Shown here piece by piece: positions 45,875 through 60,439 of a DNA stretch of 64,000 nucleotides. Below the pieces are notes generated by a model. The model was not told where the DNA came from. It saw only the letters and a program-made list of their open reading frames with translations, and did no database searches. The translations under genes were made by a program, and so were the position numbers. This stretch comes from Monoplex corrugatus (taxonomy: Eukaryota; Mollusca; Gastropoda; Littorinimorpha; Ranellidae), in the NCBI GenBank assembly GCA_030674185.1, contig CM060314.1, positions 26,541,891 through 26,605,890 on the forward strand, given 5' to 3'. Positions within the stretch are counted from its first letter, which is position 1, and every line of letters begins with the position of its first letter.

Positions 45875-46633
45875 CACGCACAGCCGTTAAAAGAAATAAC
45901 GAACGAACGAACATTGTCAGATATATGTGGAGACAGACAGGTAGACAGACAGACTTTTCAATATATACAAAGACAGGAAGACAGATAGACTCCACAGCCT
46001 ATAATCAGAGCAATAAAGAATACGGGCTAATTTGAAGAAGTAGGCTACTACGTTTGTGAACAATAAGCGTCTAACCTCAAACTGAAAAACCGGCAAGACT
46101 CGTAACAAAGGAAATGCAAGAGACTACCAGAGACCGGTCAGTACACTCCCAGGATGACTGGAATGCTTAGCGCGAGAGAGGAAATAGTTTGATGACTTCT
46201 CGCTTTGAAAAGTTTTCAAACTGGGGAACTCTGATCAACTCTTTGTGCCTACTCAGACATGTTTGCCAGAGCTTTCACTCTCCAACAGAAGCCTGCAAGA
46301 ATTGGCATCATTGTCCTCACTACTAGTAAGTTCTCTTGAAACCCCCAGAGAGAAAGAGGGAGAGAAAACATGAAACTAAAAAGACTAGTAAAAGTTATGA
46401 TATATTTTGATATGAATTCCTGTTGACAATATATTCTTTTAACTGTTTTGAAATATTTAAAAATGAATAAGTAGGCCTACAGATTCTTTTCCTGTGTTTC
46501 TTTTTCATTTTTAGTTTAATTTTTTGAAATGTCATAGTGATATCAAGTAGATATCAGACGGGAAGTGTTCTGGAACCAGACACGTATTTTGCCATTTTGT
46601 GGCGTTTTGTTCAGATTAAGGTTTCAAGATGTT
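45875..46633. other. Intergenic, nothing supported
   Basis: GACAGACAG-type short repeats (45930-45955) and AT-rich DNA; no supported gene. Confidence 0.45.
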
Positions 46634-47640
46634 TTACTTACTTTACTTACTTTTACTTTTTCCTTCCGCTTGTACCGGTGGGCGTCGCGGGGAGATACAG
46701 TCGTCTGTCAGCAGCAGGCGGGTGGCCTGGAGAATGGACATCTCGTGAGCTCTGAGGGTGTCTGCCACGGAGTCGCTCCATCGTCGTCTTGGTCTTCCAC
46801 TGGCTCTCCAGCCAGAGTATCTGGTGTTGTATGCCCGAAGAGCTGGATGGTTTAGGGGCATACGTGTGAGGTGTCCGAACCACTTGATCCTCATATGTTC
46901 GATGTGTTGTAGGATTGGTGTTGCTCCTACCATGTCTCGACCTCATTTCTGATCTTGTCCCGCCTTGTCTTGTTTACTGCTTTCCTCAGGCATTTCATTT
47001 CACAGGTGACCAGTTTTCTCTCGAGGACTTTAGTTAGGGACCATGTCTGGCACTGGTATGTCAGCGTTGGTAGAAAAATGGCGTTGATGAGTTTCGCCTT
47101 AGTGCTGGTGGGAATGCTGGGGTGTTTCAGGAGAGGGGCAAGTTGGTAGCTGACTGCGTTGGCTTTCTGGCATCTGGTCTCGATTTCTCTGTCTAGTTTG
47201 CCATTTTCAGTGAAGATGCTGCCCAGGTATTTAAATTCACTGGCTTGCTTCAACTGGGTTCCGTTGATGCTGACATCCAGTTTGTTTGGTCTCTTACTGA
47301 CAATCATGACCTCGGTCTTGCTGACGCTGATCTTCATGCCGTATGTATCGGAGCTTTCATTGAGCTGGTCTGTGTGCTCCTGTAGCTGTATCTTGTCATT
47401 GTTCACCATCGCCTGGTCGTCCGCAAACATGAGTTCATTGAGTGCCTCAGGGTCTGGGTTTGCCTCCTTCGTAATCTGATCCATATAGATCACGAAGAGA
47501 AGAGGGGAGAGATTACAGCCCTGCCTTACCCCCGATGTCACTGGGAACCAGTCAGATGTTCCACTGGCGGTGCGGACTGCACTCCTGCTGTTGGCGTAGA
47601 TGGCCCGAATGTTGTCTAGCAGCTGGCCCTTGAACGTCGT
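46634..47640 (-). mobile_element. Second LINE family (RTE/L1-type), 5' end cut at the duplication edge
   Basis: From 47640 on the minus strand: GQLLDNIRAIYANSRSAVRT, TSGVRQGCNLSPLLFVIYMD (motif B), ALNELMFADDQAMVNNDKI (FADD in motif C), KISVSKTEVMIVSKRPNKLD and SEFKYLGSIFTENGKLDREI, to a stop at 46927. After a one-base slip near 46930, IEHMRIKWFGHLTRMPLNHP and GWRASGRPRRRWSDSVADTL follow. The 3' tail is AAGTAAAAGTAAGTAAAGTA-like. Catalytic motif F-A-D-D differs from the Y-A-D-D of copy A. The open frame is lost exactly where the 74-bp minisatellite of duplication copy 2 starts. Confidence 0.82.
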
Positions 47641-47644
47641 ATAT

Positions 47645-48145
47645 GCTCACAAGAATGTACCCAGGCAGGATCAAACCCACATTACATAATGAACCTTGGG
47701 ATAAGATGAGGAAAAAACTCCACCCTTTACCACACAAGAAATGTACCCAAGGCAGGATCAAACTCACATTACATTGACTTAGGAGATTAGGAAAGACTCC
47801 ACCATCTACCCACAAGAATGTACCCAGGCAGGATCAAACCCACATTACATTGACCTGGGAGATGACGAATAACACCCCTTTACCCACAAGAATGTACCCA
47901 GGCAGGATCAAACTCACATTACATTGACCTGGGAGATGACGAATAACACCCCTTTACCCACAAGAATGTACCCAGGCAGGATGAAATCCACATTACATTG
48001 ACCTGGGAGATGAAGAATAACACCCCTTTACCCACAAGAATGTACCCAGGCAGGATGAAACCCATATTACATTGACCTTGGAGATGAAGAATAACACCCC
48101 TTTACCCACAAGAATGTACCCAGGCAGGATCAAATCCACATTTTC
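47645..48145. repeat. 74-bp minisatellite at the left edge of copy 2
   Basis: Same unit as 8233-8870 with about 6-7 units. The first two units carry extra bases (ATAATGAACCTTGGGATAAG and CCACACAAGAAATGTACCCA), unlike any unit in copy 1, and look like indel noise or old divergence. Confidence 0.88.
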
Positions 48146-49723
48146 CAATTGGAAGTACTCTGTCCTGCCACCTGACTATAGCACTTCTCTCTAGGGTAGT
48201 ATGAGACAAATCATCTATTGCCTGCCGTATTCACCCAGAAGTTATTTCTTTCGTAACAATTGATAATTGAGATTTAGTTTATCAAAGGAACCGATTCAGT
48301 GTCATATTCAGATGCTAAAGCTTTGCACTTACAAACTTCAACACGTGTGATTATGTTTGTAATCAGGTTGTCTGGAGCGAAAGTAGAATTGGATGATTTT
48401 TATATCAGTACAGTGATACCTGTGCCTGCATGATTTGTATATCAGTACAGTGATACTTGTTCTTCACAAGATTTCAGGGAAATTTTGAAGGGGGAATGAC
48501 ATTTTCATCACTGAATTTAATTGGATTCTTGGTGCAGTTGTATTTTCTACTAAAGTTGAAACTTACAAATGTAATTTTTTTAATGTTGAAGTGAATAATG
48601 GTTCATGAGGTACTACTGTTCACAAGACTGTTTAGTTTCCATAGTTTAGACTAGGAACAGCCAATTTGTGCCAAGAAAACTGGACAGATTGTCTGGGGAC
48701 ACAGTGTTTAAGTCTTTCAGAGAGATTGTACAAAGTATAACCCTTTCACTCCATGTCCACCAGCTTTCTGCTGGCTGGTGAATAGGATGATAGGATGAAA
48801 GGTATTAGCAAATTGTAGTGTAGACAGGTCAGACTCCTGCAGTGTGATGGTGAAAGTGTTAAATGCACTCACAGATTTTGTAAACCCCAGTAATGGAGAA
48901 GACTCCAATAATGTGATGATGAAAGTGTTAAGTGCACTCATAGATTTTGTAAACCCGAGTAATGTGATGGTGAAAGTGTTAACTGCACTCATAGGTTTTG
49001 CAAACCCCAGTAATGGAGAGTGTTTCCCCCTTGGTCAGTGTGCAGCATGGACTGTACAAATGGAGAGATGAGTAAGCCGATCAGCAAGAGCCCTCCTAAG
49101 GGGCCCATTGGGGGAGGGTTATGGGGTGTGTGCACGCAGACACTTTGACTACAGATGTACTGCCTACAATTCTCACTTGCTATGAAACCTGCTTCCCCCT
49201 GCCGGCTGTATCTCTTATATAGGTCAGTTTATGCCACTCTATTTATTTGTTATCGTCGTCATTATTTTATCATATTTTTTTTATCACTGTACTCACCAGA
49301 ATCGGCTTTTGTTTTCCTTTGTGATACATTTTTGGCACTCAGATGCTTTCAGACAGAATGGCCTGCTGCACAGCTGGCTCTATTTCCTCTGACCACATTA
49401 ACCGGTGCAAGACCTTGCTTGTAGATATGTCTTGAGTGATGGCTGTATCTCCATGATTCCAGTTCACCACTCAAACAGGGACATCAGATTCAAACTCCAC
49501 ACCATGTGCAAAGAAGTTCTTACACCATGTGTCCACCAATGAAGGGTGGCCAGCTGCAATGGAGCCAGGTGTACAGTGGGCCATTTTGTTTGAAGAAGTC
49601 TATAAGAGGAAGCCAAAAATGTACCGCCAAACCATGAATTTTGTTGAGTACATATTTTTCATCAGATGTTACAGAATCAGGTACTTCTAGACTACTTTTA
49701 ATAAGTAATTATTATTATTATTA

Positions 49724-49754
<31 letters not shown>

Positions 49755-50636
49755 CATTGTTATTTATTGTGATGCAGAATTTTTAATCCCATTTCAGTCT
49801 TCATCTTTGGGAATTTTGTTTCGTTGTCCATGGTAATAAAATAGTGTAAACTGACTGAAAGAAGTAAAATGCCATGTGTAGCTTAAGATGTGGATATCCA
49901 TAAAAGTGCCTTCTGTAGAATTTGATAATGAGTAAATTACGTCACTATCCAAAACATGTAATTAATGTTATCCTTCCAGAGAATAATAAGTACATTGTAA
50001 AAAGTACAGGGACCTTTATTAGTCAGTATGTTGTTCGTTGTTATTATTGAAGCTACATTTGATACTCTGCTGTCATATTTTGCTTGCTCTGTGTGTCGGT
50101 GTATGTGTGCGTGCGTGTATTGATGTAACATTTTTGCATCATCCTGGGTAGTATACTCTCAATTATCTATTGTTTTCCTTAAAGTATTAAGTAATATTGT
50201 GTTATCTGTAAACATATATCAGTATATTCTTGGTTACTTGCTTCATTGTTTACCTTAAAGTAATGAGAAATACCGTTATCTCTGAACATATATCAATATA
50301 TTCTTGGTTACTTGCTTCCATGATTACCTCTAATGTTAGGGGGAGAGGATGAGGACTAAGAGGCTTTTTTTCATTCTGTTTGTGGGATCATTGCTTTGTG
50401 CAACATGTGGTTCATTTTGATGTCTGGTCTTGCAGTTGTTACAGTTTATTTGATTGTTTTCATGTTTCACTGTCATTCCCTTCACATGTTTATTGTATTG
50501 TTTGAGGGGTTTGCTGGCGCCTTTATTTGATTATTTTCATGTTTCTCTGTCATGTCCTTTACATATTCATTGTATTGTTTGAGGGTTTTGCTAGTGCCTG
50601 CTTGTTGACCGGCTTGCATTTGTGGTTTGTTTTCAG

Positions 50637-50821
50637 TGCATGCAATGCCCACCCAGGCTTTCAGATCTAGCCTGCCTGCTGGGATCCCCGCAGATATGGC
50701 AATGAGTCCCTCCTCTTCCACCTCCTCCAGTGTTCAGGACCATTGTAACGCAATTCGTGCCCAGCATGGCTATGAGTCCGTGATGTTTCAGTCTTTCATT
50801 GAATTAGACCATGGGTCTTAA
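50637..50821 (+). CDS. Candidate 3'-terminal coding exon, copy 2
   Basis: Matches the segment at 11360-11544 with the same acceptor-like GGTTTGTTTTCAG, frame and TAA. If the locus is a real gene, duplication would give two copies of the last exon. If the duplicate is an assembly artefact, these are two alleles of one exon. Confidence 0.3.
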
Positions 50822-53800
50822 ATCAGGAAACAAAGGAGAGAGTTGAAGACAACATTTACAGCAGCAAGACGTCATATAAATGTAAACAAAAAGCAAAAAA
50901 AACCAATGTGATGATGGCTAGAGAGGGGTAATTGTTTTTGTGCGAGATGTTTAGTGTACCATATTCACGATATTATTCTTGACTTAAGATTTTATATATA
51001 CAGCAGCAACTTCTACCAGAGTTGATATTCGGCGTATTGAGACAAGAGTCTTGACAATTCTTAGCTTCTCTGTTTATGTCACAAAAGTGAATATGCCAAG
51101 CTTCTTGCTTTATATCACAAAGAGCTCCCTGTCTTTGAGTACTTTTAAGACATTTTTATGTTGGTTTTATTTGAATTTGTTCTTTACTGAACGTACTTTT
51201 GATGCAAGGTTAGATGTCTTTTTACATTTGGATGTAGTTTTGATTTTTAACTTTGAAATTATTTTTAAGCATTTTGATTTGAATATTTGTTTATGAATGT
51301 ATGTCTTCGTTTTGTCTGGCGAATCTGAATGGTTACAACTTGATATTAACATAATCTCGCTGAGTTTGTTGCCTTCCATTTTCTTTCCATCTTATTTTTT
51401 CACATGTATAAAAGCATAATGAACTTATTATTCTTATTGTTCTGTTTTTATTGTAACAAGAAAAAAAATTAGTAAAAATTGCCTTCATGCTTTGGAAAAA
51501 GAAGAGTTAACATGGAGTGATTTTTTAAAAGTTTTTTCATCTGCACTTTTCAAAATGGATAAATGAACAAACAAAAAAATAAATAAATATGTAAATGAGT
51601 AAATAAAATGATCGTTTATAAAACAAGGGAAAACCTGTCTCAAGTGTTGTCATGAATAAATGTACTTATACTACTAGAAGTCTGTTTTTGGCAGGTGCAA
51701 AAGTGTGGGATTTTTGTTTGTTTGTCTGTTTGTTTTTTTAGTGATAGTTGTAATTGTCACTGAGAATGTAAATTTAATGTATGTTTTTGTTTTGTTTTAA
51801 AGAGGAAATCTGATCATATCTTATTCTATTCAGTGTTGGAAATGTGTTGAGATGATGATTTTGTTTGAGCATATTATTTAGATGTGCTTGGTAAAACATG
51901 AAAAGATTATATCAAATATTTAACTATTCAGAAGAACTGCCACTGTCATTATCCATATCTATTACTGGATTTAGGTGAGATTTAATCTTTTGACTCCATC
52001 ATCCAACATTACAGGCATCTGGTGGAGAGGCTGAGGGAGTCAAAGCATTAATAGGATCCCTTGCTTATTCACAACATATCCGTAGCAATAGCTAGATTCA
52101 GTATGTTTGAAAATATTTATTCAGAGAGCTAAACTTTTCCAGCAGCCATTGTGTTGTCATCATTATCTGTGTCAAGTCACAGGTCCTGCATCCTGGGCTT
52201 TGTTTCATCAAGTTGTTTTTTTTCAAGTTCACAGCCTGTTTGGTTTTTCATATGAAGTGAGCTATATATGGTGATTGTTTACCAAGTTAGTACTTACACT
52301 TAGGTCCTTTTGCCCAGTACTTGACATAATGGCATTTATTTGCTGCTGAAGGTATTCTTGCTTTGGTTTGCCTGTTTGTGTGCATTGTGTTTGTTAACAT
52401 TTTGTCTTTTTTCCTTGTTTTTCTTTGGTTTGAGTGTTTTTTTCAGCTGATAATGTTGAATATCTTTTTGTTAGATCTGTTTTGAGGGAGGCCTTTTGAT
52501 TCTTTTTGTTTCTTGATCTGTTGTAGTGAGAGTCTCAGTTATACCCATTTCAGGGTTCTTTTGTTGAATTTCATAAGTGAACTTCTGCAGATTCTAACTG
52601 TATATGTAATGTAGGCTGCTTTTATCTGGTAAGAGATTTTTCTTGTGCATTTTACAAGTTGTGTATTTTAATCAGTTCATATTTTGGAATCTTGACTGTG
52701 AATGGTCCAGATGCATTGAGTGCATACTAGTACTGTCTGCAGTAACACATATAAACTTGCCCAAATTCTGACATCAGATGTATTTTGCCATATTCTCATA
52801 TGTAAATTATTTTGATTTTGTTTAGGGAAAGAAGAATAAATAAGGGGAAGAGGGGAAAATTAGGTGAAGGTATTCCCAAATACTTCAAACTATAAGTTGG
52901 GGATGCACATCATATCAAAACATGAATGACTAAATGTTTTGCTTTAATGTGATACCCCGAGTAGTGTGTTAATGAATGAATAGTGTGCTGTTCTGTTTTG
53001 TGTGAAAGTGGATGGATGGGTGGTTGTGGTTGTTTTTTTTTCAATAGAGGTGATTTGAGCGCAAGATCACCACTCCAGTATGAAGCCACAATATTGAATA
53101 AAAGCATATCTCGACAGTAAAAATCAAAATGCATCAATATTTTAGCAAGGATAGGGAGAAGTGGAGTTGGGTTGATCTGGCAATGTCGGTTTGGGCCTCT
53201 CAAGAGTTTTCAAGAACTGTCAGTGCAATAGTGATTGTTCAGTTATATGTGGCCCTTTTTGCAATGCAAGATGTTGGTAGCAGCATCAAAATGTTCCTGT
53301 TTTAGTTTGTTTTAATCTGTTTAGTATCTGATCACCAACTTCCCTGCTGGTGTAATTTGGAAGAGGAAGTGTTCCATCATGTGTTTATTTTGAAGCTTTG
53401 TTTATGAGACACATGATGGATCAACTGTGAAAGTTTGAAGCTGTGTTTGAAGTGACTATTTTTATGATAGAGAGTGCAGTTTTTCTTCTTTCCCTGTGAT
53501 CCGATAAAGGTTCTGTGGTGACATTACTGGGAGAGAAAGTGAAAAAGATGAATGTAATTATAATAACTTGGCATACGTTGCGGAGGAGGAAACTTTGCAA
53601 CACTAGAAATGTGTATAGATTTTAATAACTTCGCATATGTTGCAGAGGATGAAGCTTTGCAACACTAAAAATGTGTATGGATTTGAGGGTGAATGGTGTT
53701 TGGTATGGGTGCAGTCGACAGATTAAGGGATTGTGGTGACAGGCAGCTTTGGTTTCATCAGTGATTTGGCATTTTGGGGGGTTGTGTTCTTGATCAGATC

Positions 53801-53911
53801 AATCTCAAGTCATGAATATTGTCTCAAAAAGAAGGCTGTGCAAGTTAGTGTGGCGCTGGAAACATGATGTTTTGTGATGGAGCCATGTTTTGAGAGAGCG
53901 AGAGAGAGAGG

Positions 53912-54052
<141 letters not shown>

Positions 54053-55504
54053 ATGATCCTGATTATCAAAACTACATCTGGAAAACGTCTGTGTTGTATG
54101 GAATGGAACAAGTTTGGTGCTTTACAAGACAGGGTTATGTCATGTTCCAGTTGTAAAATGAAGGAAACAAACTGAATTTTTACAGATCAGCAGTGGGTTT
54201 TTAGTCATGTATGATCACTTATTTGTTGTTACAGAATAAAAGAAAAAACCTGAAACTTGTTCTAATGAGCTGTTACGGTTACAAAATGCGTGTAGGTTTT
54301 GAGTCTTGGTCATATCACTTTTTATTTGTTGCTGAACACTGTCCAGTTTTGTGTTTGTGAAAAACATATCTTTGAGTGTGTGAAACGTTGTCTGTTTTTC
54401 AGTTATTGCATAATTGGATCTCAATGATCCATATTCTTTATGTGTTTTGAACACGTACATAACTCATAATGAAACATATGAATAAAGTAAAAGAGAAATA
54501 AGTAAAGAACTTTACAATGTGTATGTATGTATTTCCTGTTAATTTCGGTTTTTCATTTCATCTTTGTTTTAAACACACAACAATCAATCCAATGGATGGG
54601 GTGCGTGCGCATTGAGTGTAGGTGAGGTTTTATCTAAATAAAGCAGAACATGTGGTCGGCAGTTGAAAACGAAAGCTATGTGCCAGAATCAACTTTTCTC
54701 CTGCTTCCCCCTCACCCATACCCACAAACCCAGTGCAGTATCTCTGGTTCTACCAGACCCACACCCTAAGCATGGTCCCCATATGTTAATTAAGATGTAA
54801 GTTTTCAGCGGTCCTCACACACTGGTGCTACTGGATACGACCGTTTTTATTCCAGTCTGACATGGCCTGGTCCTGAAATAATAGGTTTCTGCAGTAAACT
54901 GTCCACCCTTGCCATATTCTCCAGCTTCCCTTCTCCCTCTTGCCACCTCCCCCCCCCCTTCCCCCACAGTCAATTCGCCCCTCCTCACTCGCTTTTTTTA
55001 AGTGAAGCAATGAAAATTATTGCTTTTTTTTTTTTTATCTGGTCTAATCTACTTTTCTATCATTTCTTGTTCTTGTAATGTTTTGCTTGAATTGATTAAT
55101 TGTATGTTCCATTTCTTATAACATCACGCAATCGGTGCTGATACTAAGAAGTGATAAAATTGTTTGAAATTTGATTAACCTGCAAAAATTCAGAAAGATT
55201 TAATTATAGTAATAATATTTATAAGGTGCCAAATCTTTTTACAAGAATCTAACCAATGCATGCGCTCACGTCATTCACCAAAGCAATCACCCAGCAACAA
55301 CCGGATCTACAGGGCACAAAGCACATGCAAACCAGGAGAGAGAAGACAGGAGGGGACTAGGGTGTGTGACCCCTGACCCAAGCCGTCATCATCTGTCTCT
55401 CACACACACACACACAATGCTGATCTAGGGTACACTCAAGCTTGCTTGACGATCGATCCTTAACCTAAGTTGTCATGTTCTCTGTCGCGCATACATATTC
55501 TGTC

Positions 55505-55915
55505 TCTCTTTTTTTTTTAACCAAGTCTTCAAAAAGGCAAGAAGACTAATGAGGCTTCAAAGGGAGGGACCGGGGAAATAAATCTAATGGGCATTAAGGG
55601 GAGGAACCTGAGAAAGGAATCTATCTCTCCAATATACATGTATATATATATATTCTTTTTCCATGGCAGCTGGGCAAATGCTCTACTTTTTACAATTTAA
55701 TTATACAGTTTTCAATGCCATGGGATCTTTAACTAACACACACTGGCCAGAAGGCACATAGGTCTGATTCATTTTTTTGTCCCCTTCCAAAGGAGTAGAC
55801 ATTCAGTTCAATTCTCCAATCAAAATGAGGAGAAAAGTCAAGGCCTTTATAGGAAATAAACCTTATAACCTGGAGTTTAGTTATTGGCAGATGAATGTCT
55901 TAACCATTCTGCCAG
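55505..55915 (-). mobile_element. tRNA-derived SINE, copy 2 of the duplication
   Basis: Counterpart of 16178-16586. It has a longer T-run at its 3' end (TTTTTTTTAACCAAGTCTTC) and a small TTAA insertion in the centre. It arose by the block duplication, not by independent insertion. Confidence 0.6.
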
Positions 55916-56177
55916 TACAGGAGGCCTTTTTCACAAATTTCTCAAACTAATGGGAATCTGAATTGCTCATATTTCTCACAGAATAAATTCTCAAACATTC
56001 CTTTAGTCAGTTTATAGCCTTTGCAGCAAAACCTGGTTGTGTGCTGTTATTTGGAAACTATAGTCTGATATGAACGATTCTGGTCAGAGCTGTAGTACAT
56101 TTATATTTGACCAGCATGTTCACCAAAACCAGAAAAACATGAGGAAGCAAGCAAAGTAAAACATGTTGCTTGAAGAT

Positions 56178-56304
<127 letters not shown>

Positions 56305-57479
56305 CAAATGTAATGTAGTGATCTCAGCCTCTGAAGTATGGTTCATTAATGGGGCTGAGGTTCGAATTGAGTCCTAATTTTTTTCTTTTTTAAGCACAAT
56401 GGATAGACAGCCCCAATTTTTGACATGAGCATGTCTGCTGGCAGGTCAAAAATGAAGGCTGCAACCATCCTTTTTGACTTGCCCTTCCTTTGTAAGTCAG
56501 CTAAAACCAACAGACATTGGCACGAATGATAGGACACGCAGTAGGTCTATTTGTCACCCTACAAAAGAAAAATAGAATGTCAGTCTGGGTGGGGGTAGGG
56601 GGAAGGAATGTATAACATAGAATGGACCTAGGAGCATTAGGTATATTTATATTGATGTGTTAACTTATATCAATGAAACAGACCTGCTTGCCAGCTATAC
56701 TCTCACTAGTGTCAGCGCTAAAGACTGCCCAGGCATAGGATTTTTCTGCTGTTCTGCAGATTTCTGCATTGCTTTGGTCATATTTGGCCAAACTTTGGTT
56801 TTGCCGCCATTTCACTACCCAGAATCAAAACAAAACAAACAGATAAGAAAAAACACTCATGGAATCATATGCTCAAGGCTGGCAAAGCTGTTGTGTATTG
56901 CTCATCAAATCTAACTTCTCATTTGTTTTCAAGACAGGCCAAAATAGGTTACACTCTCCTGTTAGGGTCAGTAAGACCTGTCTGTTGCTCATTTTTAAGC
57001 TGCATGATGGTGGTAGTGGCCTTGTACACAGGAAAGCACATTGTGGGATTGTTGCAAGGGCGGTTTAGGTTTTTTGTTGTATTTTTTTTCCTGTTGCCTG
57101 CGGCTATGTATGATGGCACCGTTTCACATTCACATTCCAACGACGATTTTCCAATATTCGCCTTGAAAGTTTCTTTCTCTTCTTCATCAACATCCAACAA
57201 TGTGAGATCAGAAATGATCATTCAAAAACAATTCAGAATAAACGCAGATCCGCGTTCTGTGCCTGGAAAGAATGAGCGCGGAAATATAATTGGGGGCAGA
57301 AGGCTGATCTCAGGGTTGCAATTTCATTTCCTGTGTGTGATGTTTCTTTCCGGCTGTGAGAGGCTGTGCAAGGGATGACTCTTAGTATGTTTAGTTTCAA
57401 ATGAGTATGTTACTTTCTTCTTCTCAACTTTGTGGAGTGTACCATCTTTCATTGAGAGCAATCGGTCAGTTTTACTTCA

Positions 57480-57715
57480 TCCGCAATTTGAATTCAAGTG
57501 ACTTCCCAGCTGCCTCCTGCCTTATGTAATCCTGTTGTCCTTTTTAAATTGTTTTAATTCATTCTGCTTCTGTACAGTGTACATAGTTTCTATTTCTTAT
57601 TGTATATAATTTGTATGGATCTGAATAATGGCGCTTAGATTTGATTTTATCAAGATATTGCGCTATATAAATATTGTAATTATTATTAAAAATATTGTAA
57701 TTATTATTATTATAT
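57480..57715 (+). mobile_element. L2-type LINE 3' tail, copy 2
   Basis: Counterpart of 18170-18388, ending GCGCTATATAAATATTG and (ATT)n. Confidence 0.65.
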
Positions 57716-59048
57716 TTTGTTTTTCAGTTGTTAACCTGTTTTAGAAATAAGTGTGTATTAACCTGTTTTAGAAATGTGTGTGTGTTAACCTGTTTTAGAA
57801 ATGTGTGTATGATGTGGACATATATAATGTGGCATTGTTCACGACATATCCCGTAAGTCTTTAAATGTAATATCAACAGTTTTGGAGTTGAGTTCCTTCT
57901 TATCTAGTTCTGTGTACTTTAACCAAAACTTTTTATTTGTGTGTGTGTTTTTGTATTTTTTGTTTTGTTTTTTAGTCATCTTTTGTTATTATTTGTAAAC
58001 ATAGCTAGTTGTTCACAAATACATTCTGAAATAGAAGCTGCATAACTACTTTCTGAAAGTAAAGAAATTTTATTTTGTTATTTTCTGGCTTTGTGGTACA
58101 TTCTGATAGGTCTTACTGCATATTTAAGTCTCTTTGAAAGGAGATTTTTTTTTATCTCATACCTGTACATGTCCATACCCACAAATACACTCAGAGTGTG
58201 TAGCATTGTTAATATATGCTTGTTGTGTTTTATTTGGTCAGATATGTCGTCTTTGAATTGAATCAAGCTGTCAATATTATTGTGTGCAAAATGCCATCCT
58301 CATATACTTAAGACTTGTATTTTATTAGTGTGCAAAGCTTTTATTTGCATAGGTACATTTGTGACAATTGTGTATATTGTTTTAATTTGTCCCTGCTGCC
58401 ATTTTGAAATGTAACTTGTTTTGCATAGTAAAGTATCAATTTATTTGACATGCCGATATTACCTTATAGAATCATTAGGTCATAGTTTGCTAGTGTCATG
58501 GGATAACAACATTTAAGACTGATGTTTTTTTGTTTGTTTGTTTGGTGATTATTTTTATGTTGGTTTTTGTTTATTTGTCTGCCTGTTGGTTGTTATTTCG
58601 TCTTTCCTTATAGTTAGCAACTACAAGTATATATCACAGTTACCATGTATCTTTTTGTTTTTTCTAGAAGGCTTTTTGTACAGAGAAAGCATGGGAAGGG
58701 ATTTGTAGAAACAGGTGTATTCATATCAAAAATAAACTCAAGCAACATTTCATACAGATTTCAGATCTCTGCGTGTGACATCTGCAATGAAGGATACTTG
58801 ACCGTTTATTGTCCATGTGATCATATGATTACACAATTTATTTGTGGCATTGCATAAAAATATATGTACCTTTGCTTCTGTAAACAAACAATGTCGAATA
58901 AAGTGCATGTGATCACTTTTTTGCCTTCAAACAGATGCCATGTTGCGTGTTTGGTATTCATTTTGTTAGCATTTTACAGCGCAAGTCAAAATAAAGTACG
59001 ACTCGAGTAATTTTCGTGTTTGCATTATACAGAGTATGTGTTTGTGTG

Positions 59049-59049
<1 letters not shown>

Positions 59050-59121
<72 letters not shown>

Positions 59122-59136
59122 CCTCTCTCAGACAAA

Positions 59137-59210
<74 letters not shown>

Positions 59211-59215
59211 ACACT
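59050..59215. repeat. (CT)n-(CA)n compound microsatellite, copy 2
   Basis: Longer counterpart of 19740-19858, with spacer GTCCCTCTCTCAGACAAACA instead of GTACCCTCTCCAGCACAAAC. Confidence 0.95.
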
Positions 59216-59434
59216 GTAAACAGTACTGTTTGGAAAAGTTAGAGAGACATCAGTAAAACAAAAGTAGCACCAAATACTGAATAGTTATAAACATATCCAT
59301 GTATGCTCGGATATCCCATAACCACACATCACTTGAAAATACCTTCACAGGTCATGTAAAAACAGAGGAAACGTACAGATAGCTGACAGCAAAATGAGAA
59401 ATTACTGTCTGTTAGTTGGATCTTATAAGTTTAA

Positions 59435-59606
59435 CCCATTGACTCCCACACACTTCCCACCAGCTGCAAAAACTTAAGACTGGCTCCCTCACCCTACAGG
59501 AAGCTGGTGGATAGGGTGAAAGAGAAAGTCAAAGGGTTATGTTTTTGTTTTTCTAGCATGGTTGACAATGCGGGATGCTGGTGGACAGGATGAGGGAGCC
59601 AAAAGA
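59435..59606. mobile_element. Nested TTAA MITE, copy 2
   Basis: TTAA at 59431-59434 then CCCATTGACTCCCACACAC. Here the family core TTGACTCC is kept where copy 1 has TTGTCTCC, so copy 2 is the ancestral state at this base. Confidence 0.6.
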
Positions 59607-59987
59607 AAACAGCAAGATGGTGAGCTGGCTCGATAAAATTACATGCCAAGAGAAGGGTTTGCAACAATAGAAACAAGAATGGGAGCTTGCACGTCACTTC
59701 TCTGGTATATTTCGGTTTATTTAAAAGTGGCAGTACTATAGGTAAAAACATAACCCACATGCAATTTTTTTCTTAAAGTTAAATAATCATGTAAACGAAT
59801 GTATATATATATACTTGGGGCTAGATTTGATCCTTCTCCAAGACAACAACAACAAACATGTCAAGTCAACTTTGTTATGTTCAAAGGAGAAATAACAGTG
59901 TGGTCTTCCACAAGAAAGTAACACAAACTCGTAAATCATTAATATTTAAGTACCGCAATATCCAAAGCGAATCCAGTATCATACACA

Positions 59988-60439
59988 AAATAAAATATGA
60001 ATTATGAAGGTAAATTTGCACATCCATACCAGACACACACACTCTCACACATACGCACACACACCACCCCCACCACCACCTCTACAACAACAGCCACCAG
60101 CACTCCCACATATATCCTATCATTGAAATAAATTTATTAGTAAATAAGCAAGCAAACATTTGAATATATTCGTTCACATGCTGGCAAATGTGCGTGCACA
60201 CACACGCACACAAACACACACACACCATAGAGTACACACTCCCGTACACTCACCTTGAATGCATATTACACCACATTGCGTTTTGCTTCAAAAAATTGGA
60301 TTTATTTTGGAAGGAAGCTTGTGTACATCTTGCTGTTATACATCTGAAGGAGCGAAAACTTTTTCCTGACAGCAGGACTTTGTGCTGGTGTGAAAGGACA
60401 TAAGTATGCTCACATACAATCATCCTGGCCCTTACACAC
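59988..60439. other. Intergenic, CA/CCA-rich
   Basis: Contains CACACACCACCCCCACCACC-type DNA (60030-60110) and a short CA tract (60195-60225). No gene supported. Confidence 0.5.
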
